Shown here piece by piece: positions 48,925 through 59,600 of a stretch of DNA of 64,000 nucleotides. Under the pieces are notes generated by a model that ran no database searches, was not told where the DNA came from, and saw nothing but the letters and a program-made list of their open reading frames with translations. How positions within the stretch are numbered: position 1 is the stretch's first letter; every line of letters starts with the position of its first letter. Source of the stretch: Lagopus muta (Eukaryota > Chordata > Aves > Galliformes > Phasianidae); contig NC_064437.1 of NCBI RefSeq assembly GCF_023343835.1, positions 54,696,972 to 54,760,971 of the forward strand, read 5' to 3'. A program made the position numbers and the translations under genes.

Positions 48925-49180
48925 GCATTACAGAATCATCAAGGTTGGAAAAAATCTCAAAGACCATTTAATTCAACTACTGACCCACCCCCCCTGCACC
49001 CACTGACCATGTCCCTCAGTGCTACATCTCAGTTTTTCTTCAGATCTTCCAGGGATGGTGACTCCCTGTGTCAGACTGTGTCAGTACTTCACCACTCTCT
49101 GACAAGAACATTTTCATAATATCCAACCTGATCCACCTTGTGCAACTTAAAGTCATTACCCCTCATCCTGTGGCAGGTTG
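48925..49180 (-). mobile_element. CR1 LINE 3' fragment
   Basis: The plus strand shows TTACAGAATCATCAAGGTTGG, AGACCATTTAATTCAACTAC, CCATGTCCCTCAGTGCTACAT, CTTCCAGGGATGGTGACTCC and TGCAACTTAAAGTCATTACC, the reverse complement of the CR1 3' region. It is diverged, and the 5' (high-coordinate) boundary is approximate. Confidence 0.8.
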
Positions 49181-49559
49181 CTCCCTTCACTGCAAGCTGA
49201 AGATGTAGAGGCTGCGAAAGCTCTTTGAGCCAGTTTTATGGCCCAGGACCTCCAGTATCCTGATCTGACCAGCTTCCATCAGAGCTACAAATACCAACCG
49301 AACATCTTCAAAAGAAATACCTGTGCACAGGAACAGCAGCTTAGACAAAACACTGCTCCATCTCTCTGTGCCCATCAGAGAGCAATATGGTACCTCAGAT
49401 GAAACGCAGAAAAGTTCTGTAACACGAATTACTCTCAAGCCATGTCACACCGATCACAAAGTGCAGTGCTGCATCTTGCACCAACTGATCGCACCACAAC
49501 ATGAGGTCCCACTTCTGCTGGTTCCACCAAGCAGAGATGGCCGTGAGGTCTCTGTTTCA

Positions 49560-50300
49560 CAGCCCTGCCCTGCTGCAGGCAACCCCAGAGCCGTCAGCTG
49601 CCGCTCCAGCCCGGAGATCCGGGCTGTCCCATTGCGTCCCGGAGAAAACCAGCCCGGGGGCCTGATCCTTCCTGATGCCTGCAGGGCGAGCACGGAGAGC
49701 ACTTTCAACAAGCGACTTACCCCACGAAGAGACACAGGAGAAACCCCACCAAAACGCCACTCCTCTTTCAGCAGCTTTTCTCCCCAAACCAACACAGGCA
49801 AAACGCCCTTCCTGTGCAGAGCAACCCCGTTTCCTTCATTTCCCCCTCCGGCTCCCAGCGCCGGGCCCGCTGCCCCCAGCCCCGCACACTCACCGCAGCG
49901 CACCGCACCGTGCCGGGCAGCCCCCTCCGTGTCTCGCAGCCGTTCCCCGCTCGCTGAGGTGCGTTGCGGTACAGGGGGACCCGCCCAGCCTGTCCGGAGC
50001 GGGTTTTCTTTCTCTCTCTTTTTTTTTTTTCCTCCTTCCCCTCGTTCAAGGCAGCCCTGCCAGCCCTAGGAGCCTTGCCGTCCTCCCGCAAGCCACAGTT
50101 TGCTCCCTGAGCTCCCCGCCGGTTCCCAGATGGTTTTGTGCAGAGGGCACCGCGGACGGAAAGGAAATGCTCTCATTTTGCTTCTCGGATGTATTGTGAC
50201 CTCCTGGTGGTCGCGCCGAGTGTGCGGAGCAGCGACCTCGCCTCCTCCCGGCTCTGACGGAGCGGAACGAGAGGATCCTGGGACCGCTGTGTTGTCGGCA
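49560..50300. promoter_or_regulatory. CpG island, probable ITPRIP promoter
   Basis: A CpG- and GC-rich block in otherwise AT-rich flanks, and the only such block between ITPRIP and CFAP58 apart from CFAP58's own. Its placement upstream of the ITPRIP acceptor, plus a strong minus-strand donor at 49893, argue that ITPRIP transcription starts here. Long open frames on both strands are by-products of high GC. Confidence 0.55.
49894..49985 (-). other. Candidate non-coding first exon of ITPRIP
   Basis: Minus strand ends CGCTGCG|GTGAGTGTG, a near-consensus donor in the CpG island. The exon's upstream limit is arbitrary. Spliced to 33759 it would place the ITPRIP ATG 13 nt into exon 2. Not proven by the sequence alone. 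Confidence 0.4.
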
Positions 50301-51315
50301 GGCACGGCTCAAAGCTGGCACGAGTAGGACATCGTGCATCTGTCTGCCCCAGGTGCTACCTTGGCGGGGTGGGGAGATGGGGCACAGTCCCCTTCACTTA
50401 GCCAATAACAGAGAAAGGCCAGCGTCACGGATTTTAAAAAGGTGGTTTCCAGCACTACTTCTAGGTAAAGCACTGCTGTGCTTAAATGGCTCCTTACAGA
50501 CCTAGCAAGTCTGCTCAACTCCTATCACAGCCCAAGGGAAACAGGTTTGAGCAACTGCGCTTAGTAATGCCTGACTGAGTTGTGGGATCTTTACCGTACC
50601 TTTCCTCTTCCCACAGCATTACAGTGAGCCTTACACTGGGATGGATGTTGCATGTTCTCCTGCACTGCTGCCTTGGTTGTCTAAGGGCCACATGTAGTGG
50701 GAGTCACTGTTGCCTCTACAGTATCAAATGCAAGGCACAGCTTTGCACGGAAGGCAGCTGCTTTCCAAGTTGTAATAGGCTGTTAAGTTGGCTTCTTTAG
50801 GTTTCCTGAAGTCCTTGCAGAACTAATGAACAGTTCTGATGCTATTCAAAGGGCTTGCACTTGTGAATTTGTGTGGATGGGTATGGTTTCCTCAGTGTCT
50901 GAATCAAATTTATTCAAGTCTTTTTGTAACCTGGGTGTTGTTAGCACATTCCTTTCCCATTATGCTATAGTGTAAGAAAATCATCTCTCACAGGAGCAGT
51001 GTGGCATCTTCCCACTTTCGCTGCAGGACCTGGCCTGTCTCAGAGCAGCATTTGTTTCCCCTGGGAACTATGCAGCAGCAATAGGAGACAAAGTAGATCC
51101 TGCTCCAAGATTGCAAGTATCCGTCACCTAAGCTAAGGGAAAACACCTATTAAATACCACCTGCAGAAAGCCTGATAAGGTAGTAATTGCCAATTCTGAC
51201 CACATGTGTATATATATGTAACATACATTGAACATACAAATCACTACAGGTTAGAGGGCTGTGATTTGCATTCATCTAAATTTTCCTGGGATACAACAGA
51301 AGAGCAATGCACTAG

Positions 51316-51368
51316 AGATTTAAACACTTTTTGCACCAGATTGCATGCACCAGATTTAAACACTTTTT
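51316..51368. repeat. Short tandem duplication, 36-bp period
   Basis: AGATTTAAACACTTTTT occurs at 51316-51332 and again at 51352-51368, with GCACCAGATT also doubled between the copies. Confidence 0.8.
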
Positions 51369-51399
51369 AAAAAGAAAGGCTCACAACTTACAGCAGAAA

Positions 51400-51615
51400 T
51401 GCTGTCACAGCTTGAAGCAGTGATTGAGTGCCTGGTGGGAGGGCAGGGCCAACCCAGGGGAGCACAGGTGCAAGCAACAGGTGCAAGCAATGCCCCTGAG
51501 TGACTGGAAGGGTGGAATCAGGATCCAACCTTTCACAGACCTCATTTAAGGGTTGACAGTGGAGAGTCTCTTGCTGGAGATTCCTGCCTACTGGTTGCCT
51601 TCCTAGGGTAAGTAG
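51400..51615 (+). repeat. Dispersed repeat, copy 2 (unnamed family)
   Basis: Partner of the minus-strand copy at 11555-11775; shares GTGATTGAGTGCCTGG, GGAAGGGTGGA, AGACCTCATTTAAGGGTTGAC and GGAGATTCCT in the same order. This copy also has a perfect 13-bp tandem repeat CAGGTGCAAGCAA (51465-51477, 51478-51490). It ends near CCTAGGGTAAGTAG, a splice-donor-like sequence. The family is not recognised. Confidence 0.65.
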
Positions 51616-51851
51616 CTTTTTTAAATTTGTTTCTGTGGCTGGTGTATTGAGTGTATCCTTGCTTTCTGTAGTCTAGGACTTTGCTTTTCTGCTACTGTTG
51701 CTGTGTTTTCTGTCATATTATAGTCCTGTGTATCTTAACAGATGCTATTACGTATTCATTATCCCATTTAGGATCTCCTTTCTGTTTCTGAGATGGTGGA
51801 AGATTATGGTAATGTTAGACATGTAAATAGAAAAGTCAAACCAAAACATAC

Positions 51852-51864
51852 TATATATATATAT
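51852..51864. repeat. (TA)n tract
   Basis: Short TA dinucleotide run followed by T9. Confidence 0.7.
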
Positions 51865-54800
51865 TTTTTTTTAATATGATTTAGCAGTTCAGAAGAGGCT
51901 GGAAAGGTGGAATCGCATCTCCTGACAACTCCAGTACGTGATTCATTGTTTGACTATTGTTGCATCATAGAAGGCTGAAGATCATTATCTTGCTGAAGGC
52001 AGTAATTTATTTGATAATGAGCCAAGCTCTACTGGCCTTACTCAGATGTTGGGTAGGACCTGAAGCCATGAGCTATGGAGTAACAGTGCTGCAGCACGCT
52101 GGGAGGTAGCCTGTGATTCTGTTGCATGAATTCTACTGCAGCAGAAATTAGATGTAACAATGCTATTTCTGCAGTAGGCTCTAAGAGCCTATTAGCGGGA
52201 GTAGAACAAGAGTAAGGTTTGGGTTGAGTGTTAAACTCTAGGTAACTTTCCCCTTGCTTTTGGACGTATCAGAACAATGTAATTCCTCTATCTTCTTTCC
52301 ATTAGTATTTCTAATCTGTTAAAACAAACACTGTATCTTCAAACTGTTACAAGAAGTAAACAAAAAATGAAGTTCTGTAAAGAGAGAATAGGGATATGAC
52401 AGAGAGCTGTGTATAGGCAGCAGCGAAACAGGCTTTAGTACAGCTTCCAGCTGTCAACTTCACAAGGAGCAGAGGACACTGAGCTGCTTGCAGGGAGCAC
52501 ACACAGGGATTCATGTTCTTGCAGGTCAAGCTGGAGGGAGATTCATGCTCAAGTGATGCCTGCTATGGCTATATCTTTTATACTGCACGTGACTGCGTAT
52601 GCTTGCAGGAGACTGCATCAGGATGGGATTCTAGGAGGCACAGTGTTTTTTGAAGGCCCAGTTTGGTGTGCCCCAGCAGAGTATTAGCAGCCCAAGGGGA
52701 GAAAGGACTGTGGAATTCCTTTCTACCTGTGATTGTTTCACAGCTCCCAGCTAAAATGCAAGGAAATGTATGGGGAGGTGGGGGTCACTCTCTTGCAGTT
52801 TGCCAGATGGTGTCCTCATCTTACATATGACCTTACAAACACCTTTAATCTCTGCAACTCTTGTAGTCTTTCTTAGGTATTATGCGTGGAGGGTTTTTAA
52901 GAGCCTCCTCTTCCCAGAGGACTCAGTTGTCGAGTGGTGAGAGATGCCAGATAAGTTTTCAGTTAGGGGAAGATTTGGTGATTGAAAAATGAAATATGAG
53001 CGAGGGGTACAGGAGTCAAGGATAAGGGTGTGAATTCTGCTGTTGGAACAGAAAGGCTGTTGGAAAGCATAGTGGGAGGAGCTGATTCTGCTAATGAGCA
53101 CATTGTGAATCGAGACATACTTCAAACTCTTTCTTTAAGTGACCACAAATATTCATGATCATGAACCAAGGCAGCAGAGTGCTGCTTTCCTTCAAGGCTC
53201 TGGGAGGTCTGCTGGGTTTGGCTGTGAGAAGGGCAGAGGATAAGGAATTTCTAATAGGTGTGACAAACCATCATAATCCTTGTTGTGGAACTGGGAGGAA
53301 AACCTAGGGTAGGAAATAGTTCTGCCATTTCAGATGGTGCTGGGGAAGGGTGAGCTCAGCATGGATCCAACATTATTGTCCTAACTTCTGTTGCTTTCCA
53401 ACATTTTAATCCATTTTATTTTTTAATGTAGTGCATGTAATTGCACACTATACGCAGCACTCTTGTCAGCTTCAGCTTGTCTCAGAGCTAACCAAACTCT
53501 TTATTAGGCTTATTTCTATTAATCAAAAACATTTTCATGGTTTAACTTTTTTGGGAAAATGGTAATGAGATATAGTATGTTTCTGCCTCTTGAGATCGTT
53601 GGCTCAACTCCAGTGCCAAACATGATCAAGGTTGCTGCTATTCGTGATTTGCTGCATGATCTTTATGAGCAAGTAGAGAGCTTCAATCCAGTTTATCAGA
53701 GCAAGTGTTCACATTATAGAGCTATCATTCAATTTAAAAATAATAAGAGAGGATTTCAGAAAGAGTAAAGTAAAAAGTCAGCTGGATAATTAAGTAATCA
53801 AGAACTTCTTAGCATCTCTCTGTGACTGGAGAAATCACAGCACATTTTTGTATGTTCTTATTCCTTTTAATACTGCCAAACTGATATAACTCAGAAGAGG
53901 CAAACTGGATTTTTGGGTGCATCCCAGACAGACCGTCAGCCCACTGACAGCATCTGCAGTGTCACTGCTGCTGAGACCATGGGATTGCAATTGATTTCTC
54001 TGGCAATGTGAAAACCACAATACTTGAATGCAAAAAACTTATGTAAATAACGTTTTTAATATATGTAAAAAAAAGTAACATTTATAATATTTTACTATAA
54101 GCAAATGGTTAGACAAACTTTGCTTTCTTTACAGTAGAATCCCTATTGATTATATTATCTGGGTAAAATGAACAAAAGTTTATTCATGGATGAGGTCCAA
54201 ACTTTTTATATACGTTTACACCATTATGTCTCCTTGTGACAGTTATTATTCGGAACGCGTTTCTGAAACAACACTGGGTTGAAAATAGCTGTTGTTAGGG
54301 GGCAGTTCCACAGAGCACTGTGGTGGTGCAGTGCCACCCAGTGATTGTCTGTCTTACTACAGGATGGTGTAAAAGAAAATGCGTTTCCTACCCCACTGTC
54401 GGATTTTCCTTTATTACTACTTTGCATCCGAAGTTATAATCACGTACCCAAAAGGTCCATCTTGCACCGTCCAGAAGACGTGCGCTGTCCTGGTCCCTGC
54501 CCCAAAATTGCTTACACCCTCCTGGATATTCTGATGAGATTTTACTCCAGTTATTTGCATCTCCGCAGCAGACCATAAATCCTTACATTCAGCAAGTGAT
54601 GGCTTATCATTTTCTTGCCGCTATGGTTTAAAACATGCATTAAATTAACTGCCTGAGGGTTGTGGCCTCAAATAAATCAGTATGCAAGTATTTAAACCGC
54701 TAGTAATCCTTTCTGTTTCCACAGAAACACGTACGTGCTCTAACACAGACTCTTCCAGGAGGCTGGTGAAACAGGTGAATCTGCTTTTTATCAGAAGATC

Positions 54801-55682
54801 CTGATGTCTTCTGAATGAAGTCAGATATTCAAGGAACTACATAACTAGCCTTTCACCTGAAGTTTCCTGGGTTCAACTTGTCTATGCTGCTAATGAAACT
54901 ACAGTTTATTACAGTGTAGTAGTACTATACCATATTAAATAAAAAAATATAGTAGAGGATTATTTCTCCTGTGGTAGAGGAGTTTTTTAGGTCTTGCTAG
55001 CAGAAAGGTTTTCATAGAGCTCAGGACACTGGCTTATTCTACAAGGAAGAGTTAAAAAGTCATCCCTCTTGAAGAGTTTTATCCTAAGGGCTTTACTGCA
55101 TTACACGAGTACATCATTCATAGCCATGACAGTCACAGCACTCTTGCAGGATGGCAGCTGTGGCTATTTACATTTTACCAAGAAATATAAAGCACAGGGG
55201 ATGCTGATCAGCTGGTCCTAAGCTATAGGAAGCTATGGTCACAAACCCAGATATCCTCAAATGTCTGTCTAGTTCCTTGATCATGAACCTGTTAATGTGT
55301 TTTGTAGGTTTTTTGTTTTTTTTTTTTGCAGAATTAATTCTTAGTGAATAATGAGATTTTGTCCCAGATTTGTCTTCTGTTTGCATGTAAATCTGTCGAG
55401 TGTTTTAACTCATGGTAGTTTCTAATTAAATACAGACTGCAGTGCAAACTCACATAGACTCCTGATGTGATCACATTATTACATCTGCAGAGCTGCTAGA
55501 GGTGCAGCAATTGTAGGGATGAACTTGTCAAATTGTCAAAGCTAAAATGGGAAGATGAATGTGTTAGTTCATAAGTTTCCATTCTTGTTTTTGTCCCACA
55601 ATAAGAAAAGGTATCATAAATATCCAGCTCGTACACTTCTATATTGTATGAACTCCTTGTTTTAATTCATCCTTCAGCAGCA

Positions 55683-55706
55683 TTTTTTTTTTTTTTTTTT
55701 AAAAAA
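55683..55706. repeat. T18-A6 homopolymer tract
   Basis: Run of T followed directly by A residues; no adjoining retroelement recognised. Confidence 0.75.
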
Positions 55707-56572
55707 GTCTTCTGGTATTTCCTCACATGTGCAGCTGTTTTGTTGATTAAAGGTCTAAGCACTCGATTTTTGACAATCCAAAATGCTGGAATCAAGGAAT
55801 TATCATTATCACCTCCCCACTGCTTTTGTTATGTGGGAAGCATCACCACAAAGGGAAACGAAGAAAGAGTGCAAAACCTGGAAGAGGTACTTTTATTTAT
55901 TAATTTATTATGAGAAGTTTGCTTTGATATGACTGAAACTCTTTCAGCAAATGCAGTGTTTTGTAATTAAGTCATAGTATACAGAATACATTATAAAGCG
56001 TGCATTATTCTCCAGCCCGAATGGTAACATCAGACCATTTCAAAGCTTCCCTTTGAAATTACGCGTTTTGCCATGCAATCAGTGAGATGAAGTGCTGCAA
56101 TTCAGGCTTCATTAAACCAGGCAGAATTTTCTGTTGTTGCTATTAGGTCGATGTGGAAATTAAAGGTCGTATGCGGTGTCCATTCTGCTGGGGACGGCAC
56201 ACAGAACATTACGTTCCTGCCCTAAAAGCTATCAGATGGAAGAATTTGTGACCCCAGTGAGGGGAAAATGACGAGTTCAAGGGCTCGCTGGCAGCAGAGC
56301 AAACAGCAGCAGCCTGTACTTTCCTGCAGCTCTTAAGGCACAGAGCCGCTGTCTGGGTTCCCTTGTCGTGCACTCTGCTTTTGCAGCAAGTCACTAACGA
56401 GTCCACGAGGGTATGGCGTTGGGTAGTGCTGAGTGGCTGAGGAGCACGGCCTGCATCCCCACAGACCCAGTGCAACTTCCCTCTGCCGGACCTTTGCGAG
56501 GAGATGGCGGGGCAGGATGTCACCCCCCGCCGCAACGCCTCCCCCGGCGGCCATGACGGCCCGCCTGCCGCC

Positions 56573-56585
56573 GTTGCTAGGAGAC
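56573..56585 (+). promoter_or_regulatory. RFX X-box in CFAP58 promoter
   Basis: GTTGCTAGGAGAC, an X-box palindrome bound by RFX factors, 58 bp upstream of the CFAP58 ATG. One base different from the CFAP43 X-box at 12681-12693 read on its own sense strand. Confidence 0.7.
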
Positions 56586-56643
56586 GGCCCGGCAGCGGCA
56601 CCAGCCCCGGGCAGGGCGCTCGCAGCCCGGCCCCGCCGGCACC

Positions 56644-56652
56644 ATGGAGGAG
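56644..56652 (+). CDS. CFAP58: CFAP58 coding exon 1
   Basis: Only nine coding bases (Met-Glu-Glu) before donor GAG|GTGAGC. Too short to be found by an ORF search. It was placed by the Kozak context ACCATGG, the promoter location and phase-0 match to exon 2, which gives MEEEKSAK. Confidence 0.8.
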
Positions 56653-59600
56653 GTGAGCCCCCAGCCTGGCTTTGGGCTGAGCAAGCGCTGTACAGCACAG
56701 CAGCCCGAGCTGCGTTATCTCCTTTCAATTTTAGCTTTTCCAGGCGGTATGGGCTAGTGTATTCCCGAGCCAAATGAAATAAATATTTGCTCTCGGATTT
56801 ATTTACTTTCTGTTTTTTTGAAAGTGTTCAGCTTTCTGTTCTGGAAGGACAGCCTGGCAGGACAGCCCCGAGCTGCCTCCGAGGTGCAATCTCAAAGATG
56901 CACCTAGCCCGCAGATCCGAGCATGGAGATGCTCGGGCTGGCCGTGTCCAAGCTTCAACAACGGCAGCAATGCCCCTGTGACAGGGCAGCGTCCTGAGGG
57001 CTGATTCACCTCGCTTAGCACATCCAGCTAACTTCCAAGAAGTGGCTGTTCCACCTCTGCTTGGTGTGGTTGTTTTCTGTTGAAGGCTGTAATGGAGGTT
57101 ATTTTAATCTGTTTGTAAAAATATTGGTGGGATTTGGTGTGCGTAAATCGAGCTAGCAATGTTTGGCTTCATAATAGAGCTGCATCTGAAATTTCCCCTT
57201 CGAAAAGTTTACCAGAAGCACTTCCAGCAGGGGGTGGCTTTGCGTGCATCGCTGTTACCGGCGCTTTCTGACATGCTTATAGCAGGCACTGTTTGCTTAA
57301 GAAGAATAAACTAATCGTTCTTAACAGTGTAGGGAACTGGGAGGAATCGAGGCTGAAATGCTGGCTTACCTAAAAAGCCAGTGGATTATTTAAACGGGGT
57401 TACAATAGTATTTTCTAGACCATCTTCAGAGTAGCTGTGGTATTCAATTACAGGATCTCAGTGTTAAAGCACAAGTTACTTCAGTAAAATGAGGGGAGAT
57501 CTATTTGAAGAACAGACTGAAACGCGCCTGTTACATGGCAACAAGAGAACTGTAATTACAGAAATTTGTGACTGGATTTCTAAGATGTCGCACACTCAAT
57601 ATATTGCTGCTTTATATTTTGAGGTCAAGACCAAAATGTTTAGTTCCTCCCATTCATTGATTATCTGTCTCATTTCATTCAGGAAAAGTCTGCAAAACTG
57701 TACCTAGAAGAAAGTGCTTTTGAAGCACTGGAGAAAGACTTCCAAGAAGTCATCAATCTACTTAAGGGAGATAACACTCTGGAAAAATTTCGAACAGAAT
57801 ATGAAAAGCTCTATGCTGTTTTGAAGAAGTCTCATGAAAATGAGAAGCGACTCATGGAAAAATGCAGGCAGCTGAATGCTGAACTTGTGGTGAATTCCTC
57901 TAAAGTAGCTGCTCTCACAAAGCTCTCTAGGGACGATCGGGGAACTATAGCATCACTGAAGACGGTAAAGTTTTGAATAGAATTAAGTATGACATGAAAT
58001 TGATAATGAAAAACTTGGTAATAAAACTGTCTACAGGAATGCTTTATTTTATATAGAGATCTAAATGGGGGACCAAGTGTAGACCTAGCATCTCCAGTTC
58101 CTCAACCTCTACTTTGCTACTGATTGCTTTGTTTCCTTAGCCTGGTATTTTTACTCATCTCAAATTCCGTATTTATTTGCATAGGTCTAGAACTAAGTTG
58201 ACCTCGTTGGCTTTCTATTACTCAGTAGTACAAGTACTTCCGTATCTGTAAAGCAGCATATCTATGTTTCCAACTTGCACAGCTTTTGAAACTGGGATCA
58301 TTATTATTTTCAAAGTGCTGCTTGGATGTTAATTATTGCCAGAATATGAAAAATCTACTTACATGCTGAAATATGGATTGTAGATGTTTCATGGTGTTTC
58401 TGAAAAGGAATCCTAAATAGCATTTCAATGTCACTTCACCAATTTACTCTAATGTGTTCTTTGTTATTATTGATTCGAATGCAGTCAAAGTGCTTGACTT
58501 GCTAAAGAGTAATCAATGTTTTTAGCCTTCTACTGAGGTTTGACTACCGTGGATCTAAAACTGCCAAATGATCAGTTAATAGTTTTTTTTTTTCCTCCTG
58601 ATTGTTTAAAAGCTTAGGTTGTGGTATCTAGATTAGCATTAATTTCTCAGTTAGTTGAGACACCTACATGCAGTTGCCATTAAATGCTTCAAAATAGCGA
58701 TTAAAATTCTTTATGGACTTATCTTGTTCCAGTAAAATAAATTCAGCGTAACAATAGGACATCTATTAGCATTGTAGAGATAGAAGTTATTTAACGTGAA
58801 TTTTCTTATCCATAGTATTACAAAGAAAATAAACACTCAGCATAAATAGAACTAGCAGTGCTGTCATCCTGTGTCTGCGACTTGCTAGCCTGTGGCACTG
58901 CTCTGAACGCCCTCAGGAAGGGGTAAAACCTCATAAAATCTTACTGCTTTTCATTGCTGCTAATCAAAATCTGGAAGGTGGCAGTCAGGAATTGTAATGT
59001 TCCTTACCACTTTCTATTATGTGGCTATTCTATGAGTGTGAACAGTAGCAAAGACAGTCCTTCAAGATGTTCCCAACCTGAGGCAACACTGTCTTGGTAA
59101 TGTCATAGAACTGAAGAGTGGAAGAGTAGGGAAGAAATGAGAGCCTTTCCAATGTTAGCAGCTGATTTGAAGCTAAGGCAAGCTATGTTTTAACAATATC
59201 ACATACTATTGGAGCAGCTAAGTGATTTTGTAGCGAGAAAGCAGCTTGACAATATGGTCATATTAGAAGCAATGTGCAAAACACAGCATGTAACATGTAA
59301 ATTCCAGTTGCATGCTATGGATCATGTAAACAGCACCAGTACTTTTCAGTTTGGATGTGAGAACTAGTCTTTCTCTTAAATGCTCAAGAATTATTTGGAT
59401 GCTATTTAAGATATTCATATTATTTTATGGGATTTGACTGTCATTATTCTTCAAAACGAAGAATAACATGAAATATGAAGAGAAGTTCAGCTGTAGTATC
59501 TTATTATAGCTTTACTGACACTCAAAATCTTTCACAGGTGCTTAAAGTGGGTGTCAAGAAAGGTTCAAGTACTCAAATAGCAAATATGATGTTCTGCAGC

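Larger units (their letters stand above)
33763..49893 (-). other. Long ITPRIP 5'UTR intron (inferred)
   Basis: 16 kb with no recognised coding exon. It contains an (AAAC)n repeat at 42271-42292, a CR1 fragment at 48925-49180 and unexplained coding-like minus-strand stretches at about 38834-39608 and 40708-41010. Most is unique sequence of middling GC. The intron assignment rests on the acceptor at 33759 and the CpG-island donor at 49893. Confidence 0.5.
50301..56430. other. ITPRIP-CFAP58 intergenic region
   Basis: 6 kb without a recognised gene. Holds a tandem duplication (51316-51368), a dispersed repeat copy (51400-51615), a (TA)n tract (51852-51864), a T18 run (55683-55700), and open frames at 53559-53768 and 55644-55913 that match nothing I know. 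Confidence 0.65.
56440..56700 (+). promoter_or_regulatory. CpG-rich promoter of CFAP58
   Basis: CpG-dense block ending in CFAP58 exon 1. Holds the X-box at 56573-56585 and GC-rich repeats (CCCCGCCGG). No TATA box is evident. Confidence 0.7.

Noticed and set aside
49187-49438. Minus-strand open frame next to the CR1 (GISFEDVRLVFVALMEAG)
   Set aside because: It briefly resembles the N-terminal GST motif with an FEDVR strand, but no thioredoxin-fold continuation, splice site or second exon supports it.
49323-50069. 248-codon plus-strand open frame over the CpG island
   Set aside because: The frame is Pro/Ser/Arg-rich low complexity, overlaps a 149-codon frame on the other strand, and runs from a CR1-flanking stretch into the island. 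Long frames on both strands are expected in high-GC sequence.
54388-54576. Minus-strand frame with CKQFWGRDQD / WVRDYNFGC
   Set aside because: Some protein-like look, but no known motif and no splice context; kept only as part of the possible non-coding block.
55644-55913. Possible exon after the T18 tract ending in EERVQNLEE|GTACTT
   Set aside because: The T18-AAAAAG could serve as an acceptor and GTACTT as a weak donor, but the peptide is unrecognised and no partner exon was found.
56433-56777. 114-codon plus-strand frame and 146-codon minus-strand frame over the CFAP58 promoter
   Set aside because: High-GC shadow frames; the plus frame is out of frame with the CFAP58 ATG and has no family similarity.
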